The notes beneath the pieces were generated by a model. The model saw nothing but the letters and a program-made list of their open reading frames with translations, was not told the origin of the DNA and ran no database searches. This document shows, piece by piece, positions 7,345 to 16,017 of a DNA stretch of 64,000 nucleotides. Source of the stretch: Bryobacteraceae bacterium (GTDB taxonomy: Bacteria > Acidobacteriota > Terriglobia > Bryobacterales > Bryobacteraceae). How positions within the stretch are numbered: the first letter of the stretch is position 1; each line of letters opens with the position of its first letter. The DNA is taken from assembly GCA_026129905.1 (NCBI GenBank), contig JAHCHE010000017.1, positions 1 to 64,000 on the forward strand. Reading direction: 5' to 3'. The translations under genes and the position numbers were made by a program.

Positions 7345-8673
7345 TCAACCTCCGTCGGAGTTTGTTTTCTTGGCCTTCAATGCATCAAAGCGAGAATCGC
7401 GGCGAAAGTCCGCCAAGTCCGGATGGCGGCTCAGTTCGTCGAGCACGGCCGCGGGGACGCGCTCCAGCAGCCTCAATGCCTCTTCCGAGCGGCCGAGCGC
7501 CTGGTACAGGAGCACGGCGCGCCGCAGGATTTTGCCGTCTTGCGGCGCTTCCCGCAATGCGCCCTGTATTTGGGCGCTAGCGGCGCTGTCACGGCCCAGG
7601 CGGGCTTGCGCGTATGCGACGAAGGCGCGGGCAAAGGCATCGCGCTGGTTACGCGCCACTTGGCGTTCGGCCGCATCGAGCGCCTGGCCGTAGGTTCGCC
7701 CCGCTTCCGCGACGCGGCCCGTGCGGCGGTACGCATCCGCAAGCTTCGAGATCATGAGGTAGTCTTCCGGGCCGAGGGCGACCGCCTGCTCGTAATAGTA
7801 AGCCGATTCGCGGTGCCGGCCCAGATACGCCAGAAGCGCGCCCATTCCGGCTAACGTGTCGGAAGTGCGCTCCAGTCGGAGCGCTTGCTGAAATTCCCTC
7901 TCGGCCTCCTCGTACCTCCCGGTATCGGTCAGGACGGCGGCAAGATTATGATGTCCCTGCGCGAGGCCCTCCGCCAGGCGCGTGACGCGGCGGAATTCCC
8001 GCTCAGCTTCCACGTAACGCCCGCGGAAGTAATAGAAGACGCCAAGGTCCAGGACCGGCTGGAAGTAGTCCGGCTCTGCTTGAACCGCCGCTTCGTACGA
8101 TTTCAAAGCTTCCTGGGATCGGTTCCGATCGGCAAGCAGAAACGCCAGGCCGCGCAAAGCCGGCCCGTTGCGCGGATGGATGGCGAGAACGCGTCGATAA
8201 GCCTTCTCCGCCGGTTCCAGGCGCTGAGCGGATTCCAGCAAGGTCGCGCGAACCAGGTGAACGTAGGCCGAATCTGGCGCTTTTGAAGCAGCCCGCTCCA
8301 TCCACAGCGCGGCGCGGTCGAAGGCGGCCGGGTCGGCCGCGTGGCGGAAGCGCAGGACCTCGGCGCCCGCGAGAGCCAGCATCGGCAACGGGCCCTGGGG
8401 ATCGGCGTCCAGCGCTTTGCGCAAGGAGGAGGAGGCGCGCTCGGGGTTGGGAACCTGCTCGATATAGTAGAGTCCTTCGGCGTAGTCGGCGTAGGCAGCC
8501 GGGAGCAGGGGAAGGCCGCTGTTTTCCACCGTAAGGTCCAGCGCGGCCCCAAGCTTCCGGGTTCCGGCGCTCTGCCAGTCGCCCAACGCGCTTCTGTCGT
8601 AGAGGAGTCGGAAGGCGCGGCTACGCGCCGGGCGCGCCAGGTCCGATACGCTCGCGCCGATCTCGTAGCGGCC
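7345..8673 (-). CDS. TPR-repeat protein, 3' part of a split kinase-TPR gene
   Basis: The frame continues directly from the kinase part after one TGA at 8674-8676. The first ATG is not reached, and a start at about 8586 (TTG, in GDWQSAGTR) would give 413 residues. At least eight tetratricopeptide repeats are visible, with the pattern 'A...Y..A...P....A...L': for example AEKAYRRVLAIHPRNGPALR, ALKSYEAAVQAEP, 'AEREFQQALRLE' and 'ESAYYYEQAVALGP'. In relatives the repeats form the C-terminal sensor or scaffold of a membrane Ser/Thr kinase. Whether this piece is still translated is unclear; there is no obvious ribosome site at 8586. Confidence 0.6.
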   Translation of the reverse strand, partial: GRYEIGASVSDLARPARSRAFRLLYDRSALGDWQSAGTRKLGAALDLTVENSGLPLLPAAYADYAEGLYYIEQVPNPERASSSLRKALDADPQGPLPMLALAGAEVLRFRHAADPAAFDRAALWMERAASKAPDSAYVHLVRATLLESAQRLEPAEKAYRRVLAIHPRNGPALRGLAFLLADRNRSQEALKSYEAAVQAEPDYFQPVLDLGVFYYFRGRYVEAEREFRRVTRLAEGLAQGHHNLAAVLTDTGRYEEAEREFQQALRLERTSDTLAGMGALLAYLGRHRESAYYYEQAVALGPEDYLMISKLADAYRRTGRVAEAGRTYGQALDAAERQVARNQRDAFARAFVAYAQARLGRDSAASAQIQGALREAPQDGKILRRAVLLYQALGRSEEALRLLERVPAAVLDELSRHPDLADFRRDSRFDALKAKKTNSDGG

Positions 8674-9742
8674 TCAGACATTCCTCGCCAGCAGTTGCAC
8701 GGTGTGGGTGGCCCCCAGAGCGGAGGAGGCTTCCTGCGGCGTCGCGACGTGGTAACGGACGGCCTTGGACAGCGGAATGACATTCAGGCGGCGCTCGGAG
8801 GGCCGGGCGCTACGGAGACGGGCCGACCAGTCGAGCGCCATGCCGCTCGCGAGAACGGTTGTTTCCGATGCGCTCTCCGGAGGCAGAACCGCCAGGCGTA
8901 CCACGGGGGGAAGCGCCGGCTCGAACGCCCACCGGCCGACAAGCGCCGCGAGCAGCAGCAAGGCGGCAAGCAGGGCCGCGATTCGCCATACTTTGCCGCT
9001 CCATTCGACCGCCGTCCCGGCCGAATCGAATGCCGGGGCTGCGCGAGCAAGGCCGAAGGCGGTGATGACGGCCCGAAGACCGCCTTTTCTCGTGCGAGCG
9101 AGAATGACATTGCCCGGCTTCAGATCGCCGTGAATCACTTCGCGATCGTGCGCCGCAGCCAGTCCTGAGCAGATCTGCTGGGCGATGGGTTCGACTTCTT
9201 CGAGAGGGAGCCTGCCGGCGGATCTCAGGCGATGGGCGAGCGTTTCGCCTTCGAGGTACTCCATGGTGAGAAAGTCGACCGGCCCGGCTTCGGTTTGCGC
9301 GGAATGAATGGAGTGGACGCGGCAGATGTTGAAGTGGGTGACTTCGAGGGCGCTTTCGAGTTCTGCGAGGAGGCGGCGGCGGAAGGGGAGCTTGGGCACT
9401 TTCACCGCCACGCGCTGCGATGTCTTTCGATCGCGAGCCTCACAGACGACAGCCATGCCGCCCTCGGCGATGAGGCGGGTAACCTCGAAACGGTCGGCGA
9501 GGAGGCGTCCGGGCGGGAAAAGGGCTTCGGCGCGCGCGGGAGATGAGCGGCGACCCGAGGAACCCGGCCATCTTTTGCTCCCACTTCAGCCGCTCGAGGA
9601 CGCGGCGGCAGAGGTCGGCGTCGTCGCCGCAGGCCTGCCGGACGAAGGCCTCGCGCTCGTTCTCCGGCGCGGCGAGGGCGAGGGCGAAGACGGTCATCTC
9701 CAGATCGACGGTTGACGACTCGGAGGTAGGGGACATGGTCAC
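8674..9742 (-). pseudogene. Decayed membrane Ser/Thr protein kinase
   Basis: The start GTG at 9742 overlaps the stop of the ECF sigma gene (GTGA). The N-terminal part reads TVDLEMTVFALALAAPENER and continues to FLGSPL near 9550. A one-base shift then leads to ALFPPGRLLADRFEVTRL, IAEGGMAVVCEARD, VAVKVPK and HGDLKPGNVIL, a kinase N-lobe and catalytic loop. The DFG motif is AFG (codon GCC for GAC near 9080). The C-lobe is gone: the sequence jumps from GLARAAPAFDSAGT straight to a transmembrane helix (WRIAALLAALLLLAALVGRW). An in-frame TGA at 8674 separates the TPR region. Four independent lesions make it a clear pseudogene. Confidence 0.8.
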
Positions 9743-10311
9743 GACGGTCGGGCTCCGCCGGAGAGGCGTTCAAACAGCCAGCGCCGGGCATCGTGCCACT
9801 GGCGCTGGATGGTGCGGACCGGCTGGCCGAGCGCTTCCGAGGTCTCTTCGTCGGTGAGGCCGAGGAAGAACTTCAACTCCACCACAGAGCAGCCGGCGGG
9901 ATCTTGTTTTTCCAGCTCATCGAGGAGCAGGTCCAATTGCGCGGCCTGCTCCAGTCCGGCGTCACGGGCAACGCCCCAGCCGGCCAGCGCGTCGGCATCG
10001 AGGAAGACTGCAGGCGAGCGGCCGCGAGCGTAATCGATGAGGATGCGGCGCATGACTCGGGCGGCAATCGCGAAGAAGTGGGCCCGGTTACGATATTCGA
10101 TTTCCCTCGCGCCGGCCGAGGCCGCCAGGCGGAGATACATCTGGTCCACGAGTTCCGTGGGTTCCAACGTGTGATCGCGGCGCTCGCGCTGTAGCTGCCG
10201 GCGGGCGAGCCGCCGCAGTTCAGGCAGGATGAGTTCGAACAGACGCCCTTCGGCGTCGCGGTCGCCCCCGCGCCACCGCTGCAGCAACAACGTCACGTCG
10301 CTGGCCTGCAT
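9739..10311 (-). CDS. ECF-type RNA polymerase sigma factor
   Basis: 190 residues. Region 2 is MQASDVTLLLQRWRGGDRDA, then 'LFELILPELRRLARRQL' and 'LEPTELVDQMYLRL', with HFFAIAARVMRRILIDYAR. Region 4 is VVELKFFLGLTDEETSEALG plus 'RTIQRQWHDARRWLF'. This matches the acidobacterial/planctomycete ECF subgroup (TIGR02999-like) that sits next to a Ser/Thr kinase. Its stop overlaps the kinase start by four bases (GTGA), showing that the two were translationally coupled. The sigma factor itself is intact while its kinase partner has decayed, so its control may be lost or rewired. Confidence 0.9.
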   Translation of the reverse strand: MQASDVTLLLQRWRGGDRDAEGRLFELILPELRRLARRQLQRERRDHTLEPTELVDQMYLRLAASAGAREIEYRNRAHFFAIAARVMRRILIDYARGRSPAVFLDADALAGWGVARDAGLEQAAQLDLLLDELEKQDPAGCSVVELKFFLGLTDEETSEALGQPVRTIQRQWHDARRWLFERLSGGARPS

Positions 10312-10430
10312 CCCCGAATGAACGCATTATGCCACGGCCGGCCAGGCGGTTCGCGCGGGGCGCTCGGAACATTTCGACAGCATCCTGTAGAATGGGACGT
10401 AAGGCGCAGTTTCCTTACTGGTTTCCTCAG

Positions 10431-11696
10431 ATGTCCAGGTCGGAGGCGAGGAAGCCCATCCTCGTGCGAGGCGCGCGGCAGTTGCTTACCTTGCGCGGCC
10501 CCAGCGGTCCCCGTCGCGGTTCCGCCATGCGGGAACTCGGACTATTTCAGGATGGGGCTCTCCTGATTTCAGACGGCGTAATCCAGGATGTTGGGCCGAG
10601 CCGGCGGGTGGAGAATCTGGCCGCCGCGCGGGACGCGGAGGAGATTTCTGCCGACGGCCGGGTGGTGATGCCCGGCTTTGTGGACAGCTACGCGCAACTG
10701 GTGTGCGGACCGCCGCTGCTCGACGAGTACGAGTCGCGGATCCTGTCGGACGGCGGCTCGCCGTCAAGGCCCGGCTCGGGAGGGGACCGGACGATTCAGG
10801 CTTTGCGCGCGGCGTCGAAGCAACGTCTGGAACTGGACGCGCGCAAGACGCTTCGCGAATTCATCCGGAACGGCGCGACGGCGATTGGCGCGGCCACAAC
10901 GGCGGATCCGGAGGCGCGGTCGGAGATGAAAGCGCTTCGGGTGATCGCGGCGCTGAACGAGAAACCGCTGGACCTCCTGCCGGCGTTGCGGGTGGAGAAA
11001 TGGCCGCTGTCGGCGGGGGAATGCGAACCGGGCGGGGCACAGGCCGACATTCTGGAAACCCTGATGCACCGGCGGCTGGCGCGCTTTGTCATCGCCGACT
11101 GCGGCCAGGACAACCTTCCACCCGAGGACGCGGACCTGTTGTTGAAGGTGGCGGCGCAGAAGGGTTTCTATGTCGGCGTCGCAACGGACCGTTTCGCGTC
11201 AACAGGCGGCGTACGGGTGGCGGTCGCGAACAACGGCGCGAGCGTCAGTCACCTGACGCACGTCACGGAGGAGGACATCGATCTGCTGGCCCATGCGCCC
11301 ACGGTCGCGACCCTCTTGCCGGGCGCCGTCTTCCACTCGGGCCTGGATCGCTACCCGCCGGCGCGGGCCCTGATTGACGCCGGAGCGGCCGTGGCGCTGG
11401 CGTCAGGTTTCAGTTGCGACCAATCGCCCACGTGCAGTATGGCGGCGGTCATTTCGCTGGCCTGCAACCTGATGCGCATGACGCCGGCCGAGGCGATCTC
11501 GGCGGCCACGATCAACGGCGCTCACGCGCTGCGCTCCGCGCACCGGTTTGGGTCGCTGGAGTACGGAAAAGAAGCAACGCTGCTGATGCTGAATGCGTCC
11601 GACTACCGCGAGATACCGTATCATTTCGGGATGAACCTGATCGCCATGTGCATGAAGCGCGGCGACGTGCTATTTCCCCGCATGGCATACTCGTGA
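10431..11696 (+). CDS. Imidazolonepropionase-like amidohydrolase lacking metal ligands
   Basis: 421 residues from the ATG at 10431; an ATG at 10392 is also in frame, and neither has a strong ribosome site. Overall it follows HutI: an N-terminal strand region (GALLISDGVIQDVGP), PGFVDSYAQLVCGPP, SVSHLTHVTEEDIDLLA, TVATLLPGAVFHSG and SPTCSMAAVISLACNLMRMT followed by 'PAEAISAATINGAHAL'. In HutI the metal ligands are His-x-His in the first block, a His in 'HADQ' and an Asp in 'ATDFNPG'. Here these are Tyr87/Gln89, VATD (250-253) and Gly326. It is therefore probably not a working metal hydrolase, though the fold and the histidine-pathway context are kept. GTGA overlap with ftcD. Confidence 0.75.
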   Translation: MSRSEARKPILVRGARQLLTLRGPSGPRRGSAMRELGLFQDGALLISDGVIQDVGPSRRVENLAAARDAEEISADGRVVMPGFVDSYAQLVCGPPLLDEYESRILSDGGSPSRPGSGGDRTIQALRAASKQRLELDARKTLREFIRNGATAIGAATTADPEARSEMKALRVIAALNEKPLDLLPALRVEKWPLSAGECEPGGAQADILETLMHRRLARFVIADCGQDNLPPEDADLLLKVAAQKGFYVGVATDRFASTGGVRVAVANNGASVSHLTHVTEEDIDLLAHAPTVATLLPGAVFHSGLDRYPPARALIDAGAAVALASGFSCDQSPTCSMAAVISLACNLMRMTPAEAISAATINGAHALRSAHRFGSLEYGKEATLLMLNASDYREIPYHFGMNLIAMCMKRGDVLFPRMAYS

Positions 11697-12607
11697 CCGC
11701 GCCGCTCATCGAGTGCATTCCGAATTTTTCCGAGGGCCGGGATGCGGCGGTTATCGGCCGGATTGTTGCGGCGATCGCCTCGGTCTCGGGCGCGCTGCTG
11801 CTGGATACGCACTCCGACGCCGATCACAACCGGACCGTGGTTACGTTCGCCGGACCGCCGGAGGCGGTGGTGGAAGCGGCGGTGCGGGGCGCGGGAGCGG
11901 CAGCGGAGTCGATCGACATGCGGCGGCACCGGGGCGCGCATCCGCGGATGGGCGCGCTCGACGTGCTGCCGTTCGTGCCGCTGGAAGGCATCACGCTCAC
12001 CGGCTGCGCCGGTCTGGCGGCTGAAGCCGGCGAAGAGATCTGGCGTCTGTACGGCATTCCGGTCTATCTGTACGAAGTGGCCGCGCGGCGCCCGGAACGA
12101 AGAAACCTCGCGAACGTGCGGAGACTTCAATTCGAAGGCCTGTGCGAGCGCGCCCCGTCCGATCCGGCGTGCCGCCCGGACATCGGCGGGCCGGCGTTGC
12201 ATCCGACAGCCGGCGCAACGGCGGCCGGCGCCCGGAAGATCCTGATCGCCTACAACATCCACCTCGCAACGCGCGATGCGACAATCGCTCACCGGATAGC
12301 CCAACGGGTTCGGGAATCCTCGGGCGGCCTGCCATACGTTAAGGCGATGGGCGTGTACCTGGCGGCGCGCGGTCAGGCGCAGGTCTCGATGAACCTGACC
12401 GATTTTGAAACGACGCCTCCGCACGTGGTTTTCGAAGCGGTCGTGGACGAGGCCGCGCGCGAAGGAGTGGAAGTGGCGGGCAGTGAAATCGTCGGGTTGA
12501 TCCCGGGCCGGGCGCTCGAGATGGCGGCCGGACGCGATCTGAAGCTGGAAGGGTTTCATCAAGGCCTGATCCTCGAACGGCGCATCGCAGAGGTTCGCGG
12601 GCGATAA
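11693..12607 (+). CDS. ftcD: Glutamate formimidoyltransferase
   Basis: 304 residues from a GTG overlapping the previous stop (GTGA). It transfers the formimino group of N-formiminoglutamate, a histidine breakdown product, to tetrahydrofolate. The start VTAPLIECIPNFSEGRDAAV, the block DADHNRTVVTFAG (His45), HRGAHPRMGALDVLPFVPL (His83-Pro-Arg-Met-Gly) and YEVAARRPERRNLANVRR are the family signatures. The length equals the transferase domain alone, so the cyclodeaminase half of the mammalian enzyme is absent. It sits between the HutI-like gene and lipA, one base overlapping the lipA start (TAATG). This suggests one operon, although lipoate synthesis has no direct link to histidine use. Confidence 0.9.
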   Translation: MTAPLIECIPNFSEGRDAAVIGRIVAAIASVSGALLLDTHSDADHNRTVVTFAGPPEAVVEAAVRGAGAAAESIDMRRHRGAHPRMGALDVLPFVPLEGITLTGCAGLAAEAGEEIWRLYGIPVYLYEVAARRPERRNLANVRRLQFEGLCERAPSDPACRPDIGGPALHPTAGATAAGARKILIAYNIHLATRDATIAHRIAQRVRESSGGLPYVKAMGVYLAARGQAQVSMNLTDFETTPPHVVFEAVVDEAAREGVEVAGSEIVGLIPGRALEMAAGRDLKLEGFHQGLILERRIAEVRGR

Positions 12608-13482
12608 TGGAAGCAGTGCTGGTTTCCATCGAGCCTCCGAAGCCTCGGCGGCCGGAGTGGCTTCGTGCGCCGGCCCCTGCCGGATCCAACTACCGCGACC
12701 TGAAGTCGCTGGTGGACCGCTTGCGGCTTCACACGGTCTGCGAAAGCGCGGCCTGTCCTAATGTGGGCGAATGCTGGAACCGGCGCACGGCGACGTTCAT
12801 GATCCTCGGCAACGTGTGCACGCGCCGCTGCGGCTTTTGCGCGGTGGGCAAGGGCGCGCCGCTGCCGGTGGACTATGACGAACCGCGGCGCGTCGCCGAA
12901 GCGGTGGCCGAACTGGGTCTGAATTACGCCGTCATCACCAGCGTCAACCGGGACGACCGCAAGGACGGCGGCGCGGAGTTGTTCGCGCTAACGATCCGCG
13001 CCATTCGCGAGGCTGTTCCCGGATGTAAGGTAGAGGTTCTGATCCCGGACTTTCAGGGTAGCCGCGAAGCCCTTGCCATGGTCTTGGAGGCGGAGCCCGA
13101 CGTGCTAAACCACAACACGGAGACCGTGCCGCGCCTTTACCGCCAGGTTCGGCTCGGCGCGCGCTACCAGCGCTCGCTCGACCTGCTGGCCGATTCCAAG
13201 CGGGCGGCGCCTTCGATTCCGACCAAGAGCGGGCTGATGCTCGGGCTCGGGGAAACGCCGGCGGAGGTCCTGGCGGTGATGGGCGACCTCTGCCGCCACG
13301 ACGTCGACATCCTGACGCTGGGGCAATACCTGCGACCATCGCCCAAGCATTTGCCGGTGATCCGCTACCTTCCGCCGGAGGAGTTCGACGGGCTTCGGCG
13401 GTCCGGCCTGGCGATGGGATTCCGGCATGTCGAAGCGGGGCCGCTGGTGCGCAGTTCCTATCACGCCGACCGAGCGATCTGA
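12607..13482 (+). CDS. lipA: Lipoyl synthase
   Basis: 291 residues, standard length. This radical-SAM enzyme inserts two sulfurs into octanoyl groups on E2/GcvH proteins. Both iron-sulfur sites are present: the auxiliary cluster CESAACPNVGEC (Cys45, Cys50, Cys56) and the radical-SAM motif CTRRCGFC (Cys71, Cys75, Cys78). The C-terminal RSSYHA motif (Arg282-His286) supplies the Ser ligand of the auxiliary cluster. Other family blocks are VNRDDRKDGGA, 'NHNTETVPRLY' and 'TKSGLMLGLGET'. No lipB lies nearby. Confidence 0.97.
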   Translation: MEAVLVSIEPPKPRRPEWLRAPAPAGSNYRDLKSLVDRLRLHTVCESAACPNVGECWNRRTATFMILGNVCTRRCGFCAVGKGAPLPVDYDEPRRVAEAVAELGLNYAVITSVNRDDRKDGGAELFALTIRAIREAVPGCKVEVLIPDFQGSREALAMVLEAEPDVLNHNTETVPRLYRQVRLGARYQRSLDLLADSKRAAPSIPTKSGLMLGLGETPAEVLAVMGDLCRHDVDILTLGQYLRPSPKHLPVIRYLPPEEFDGLRRSGLAMGFRHVEAGPLVRSSYHADRAI

Positions 13483-13510
13483 GGCGGCGCGAGGTAATGG
13501 CCCTCGGCGT

Positions 13511-14278
13511 TCATTGACTGAGCGTGAATCGTACTTCGATGGGCGCAATCACCTCGACCGGCTCGCCATTCAGCAGCGTGGGCCGGTATCGCCACTGGCG
13601 TACCGCATCCAACGCGGCTGGGACCAGCAGCGGGTGTCCCTCCAGGACCTGCAACTCCCGGACGCCTCCGTCGGCGGCGATGATGCCAAGCAGCCGCACG
13701 ACGCCCGCGACACGCGCTTGTCGGGCAAGCGGCGGATAAACGGGCAGGACGCGCCTGAGAATCATCGCCTCCTGAACCCGACCGCCGACCTTGATGCGTT
13801 CCGGCGGGCGGCGGGGCGGCTCCGCGGGCGGCGGAGGCGGGGGAGGCGGCGCGGGAGGATCGAGGCTTCCGAGACCGGAGGCGAACCGATCCCAGGATCC
13901 CGAGGGGACGCCGATTCCCCCGGGAACGCCAACCGAGGTTGCGAAGCCGGACAGCGGCGGCAGGCCCGCGTCGTCGATAACGGCGGCCTTGGCGGGGATT
14001 CTCAGGGGCGCCACCAGTTTCGATCCGTCAAACTGCCGGGGGACATACTTCACGTCGACGATCTTCACCGCGCAGCAGGGACCTGCCGGCGGAGGCGGCG
14101 GGGGCGGGGAGGGACTCATGATTCCGGCGACGATGAGGGCTCGAGGCAAGGTTTCGGGTTTCAGCAGGGGAACGAGAATCGCGAGACCAACAAGCAGCGT
14201 CTGAAAGATCCCGGATGCCGCGGCCGTACAGAAGGCGGCCGTCTTGTTCGGCGGGGTGAGAAACGTCTGTTGAAACAT
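13511..14278 (-). CDS. Energy transducer TonB-like protein
   Basis: 255 residues. One transmembrane helix lies near the N-terminus (FQTLLVGLAILVPLL), followed by two proline runs (SPPPPPPP and DPPAPPPPPPPP) spanning the periplasm and a C-terminal TonB domain. That domain has 'LPVYPPLARQARVAGVVRLL', GGVRELQVLEGHPLLVPAAL, DAVRQWRYRPTLLNGEPVEV and a closing 'IEVRFTL'. It links proton motive force to outer-membrane receptors such as those at 47.6-50.9 kb. No ExbB/ExbD genes are next to it. It converges with lipA, the two stops being 28 bases apart. Confidence 0.9.
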   Translation of the reverse strand: MFQQTFLTPPNKTAAFCTAAASGIFQTLLVGLAILVPLLKPETLPRALIVAGIMSPSPPPPPPPAGPCCAVKIVDVKYVPRQFDGSKLVAPLRIPAKAAVIDDAGLPPLSGFATSVGVPGGIGVPSGSWDRFASGLGSLDPPAPPPPPPPPAEPPRRPPERIKVGGRVQEAMILRRVLPVYPPLARQARVAGVVRLLGIIAADGGVRELQVLEGHPLLVPAALDAVRQWRYRPTLLNGEPVEVIAPIEVRFTLSQ

Positions 14279-14632
14279 AACCCTCCTTCGGGCGCCACAG
14301 GCGTGGCGGGGCGGAGACCCGGCCTTCCCGGTCCGGCGCTGCTTTCAGCGGATGCGCCGTGGATCGTCCAACGGGATAGACACGAGGCGGATGCCGGAAG
14401 TTCCCCGTCGTTGAGACAGAAGCGGCGCCGCGAATCTCAAGCGGCGGGTGAGTTTTTTCCGATAACTGGCGGGAAAACAGCCGACGGCTCGCGACAATCG
14501 TAGCTGTTTTCTGTCGGTCGCCGCTGAATTGTCACGGTATTTTCACTCATGCCAAGTTGATGCGATGTCCCGTCGCACGAGTTGTCTTGGAAATTCGGCT
14601 TGGGAAAGGCAGCGATTGGATCTCTTCAGGAC

Positions 14633-15931
14633 TCAGACGATGCGGAGGGGGTCATGCTCGAGAAGAGCGTGGGGCGAGACGGCGCCGATTGCCACGTTCA
14701 GCAGACGATTCGCAGGCCGGGAGCGGGTCAGTTCGACCTTAAGATAGTTGCCGCTGAGCGCAACGCGGTCCTGGCCCAGCGTTACGACGGAAAGCGAGCG
14801 GCCGACCATGCGGCGGCGGAACTCGAGGTTCTTAGCGGCGCCAAGCTCGCGCAGGACGCGATTGCGCTCCTTTCGCGCCCGGACCGGAACCGGCGCGGGC
14901 ATGTCGGCCGCGGGCGTTCCCGGCCTTTCCGAGTAGGTGAAAACGTGCAGGTAGGTGAACGGCGTGCTCTCGATGAATCGCCGGTTCTCTTCGAACTCGG
15001 CGTCCGTTTCGCCGGGGAACCCCACCATCACGTCGGCGCCTATCGCCGCGTCGGGCATCAGGCGGCGCGCCTTCAGTATCCGGTCGGCATAGTGACGCTG
15101 GCGATACCGGCGTCGCATTCGGCGGAGCACGCTGTCCGAGGCGGATTGCAGCGGCGCGTGGACATGGGGGGCTATCCGTGGCGACGACGCCATCAACTCC
15201 AGCAATTCGTCGGAGTAGTCCATCGGTTCGATCGAACTCAGGCGCAGGCGCTCGACGGGCGTCTCGTCCAGCAGCCGGCGCAGCAGCCCGGCCAAACGCA
15301 TGCCGCCGGCGTCGCGCCCCCATCGTCCCAGGTTGATGCCGCTCAACACCACTTCGCGGTAGCGTCCGGCCAGAGCGGCGACCTGTCCGACAACCTGTTC
15401 GGCCGGAGCGCTCCGGCTCCGCCCGCGCACCGATGGGATGACGCAGAACGAGCAGCGATTGCCGCAGCCATCCTGGATCTTCAGATTGGGACGGGTGCGG
15501 TCGCCGGCCGCGTCCTCCACCGGAGCAGTGAGAAACTCGTACGGCGCGAAGATGTCTCCGACGTGGATCTGCCCGTGATAGGGAGCGTGGGGCTCCTGCT
15601 CGCCGATGATCTCCGGAATGCGCGTCTTCAGCGAGTTGCCTACCACCCAGGTGACGCCGGGCAGGGAGGCGATCTCGTCGGGCGCGCGCTGGGCGTAGCA
15701 GCCGGTGACCAGAATGCGGGCTTCGGGATTCTCGCGGTGAACGCGGCGCACAGCCTGCCGGACATCCTCGTCGGCGGCGGCGGTGACGGTGCAGGTGTTC
15801 AGCACCACGAGGTCCGCGTTCCGAGCTTCGGCGGCCGGCGAGAGCCCTTGCCGGTGAAGCAGCGCGGCCAACGCGGCGCCATCGGCCTGGGTAGCGCGGC
15901 AGCCGAAGTTTTGAATAAGGAATCTGCCCAC
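14633..15931 (-). CDS. mtaB: tRNA t6A37 methylthiotransferase, MtaB type
   Basis: 432 residues from a GTG at 15931 (VGRFLIQNFGCRATQADG); an ATG at 15994 adds 21 unlikely residues. It is a radical-SAM methylthiotransferase. The N-terminal domain has NTCTVTAAAD and VTGCYAQRAP for the second cluster. The radical-SAM motif is CGNRCSFC in KIQDGCGNRCSFCVIPSVRG, followed by 'EVVLSGINLGRWG', 'RLRLSSIEP', HAPLQSASDSVLRRMRRRY and GADVMVGFPGETDAEF. A short TRAM-like end follows. The NFGCR (not GCQMN) start and the VPxxRGR-like 'IPSVRGRSRS' favour MtaB over MiaB or RimO. Divergent from fliM. Confidence 0.88.
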   Translation of the reverse strand: MGRFLIQNFGCRATQADGAALAALLHRQGLSPAAEARNADLVVLNTCTVTAAADEDVRQAVRRVHRENPEARILVTGCYAQRAPDEIASLPGVTWVVGNSLKTRIPEIIGEQEPHAPYHGQIHVGDIFAPYEFLTAPVEDAAGDRTRPNLKIQDGCGNRCSFCVIPSVRGRSRSAPAEQVVGQVAALAGRYREVVLSGINLGRWGRDAGGMRLAGLLRRLLDETPVERLRLSSIEPMDYSDELLELMASSPRIAPHVHAPLQSASDSVLRRMRRRYRQRHYADRILKARRLMPDAAIGADVMVGFPGETDAEFEENRRFIESTPFTYLHVFTYSERPGTPAADMPAPVPVRARKERNRVLRELGAAKNLEFRRRMVGRSLSVVTLGQDRVALSGNYLKVELTRSRPANRLLNVAIGAVSPHALLEHDPLRIV

Positions 15932-16017
15932 TTGCAACCATTTTACCAGTGGGCGCCGGTAGCCCCGACCAAAAAAAACAGTAAAGATTCCCATTGGATT
16001 GGTCGATATGTGATCGA

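Noticed and set aside
8674-8676. TGA between kinase and TPR parts as selenocysteine or readthrough
   Set aside because: The upstream part also has a frameshift, a lost DFG Asp and a missing C-lobe, so decay is simpler; no SECIS-like hairpin was evident.
10392-10430. Upstream ATG at 10392 for the HutI-like gene with TAGAAT as its -10 box
   Set aside because: The candidate -35 is only eight bases away and the added residues do not resemble the family; the later ATG was kept, with reservation.
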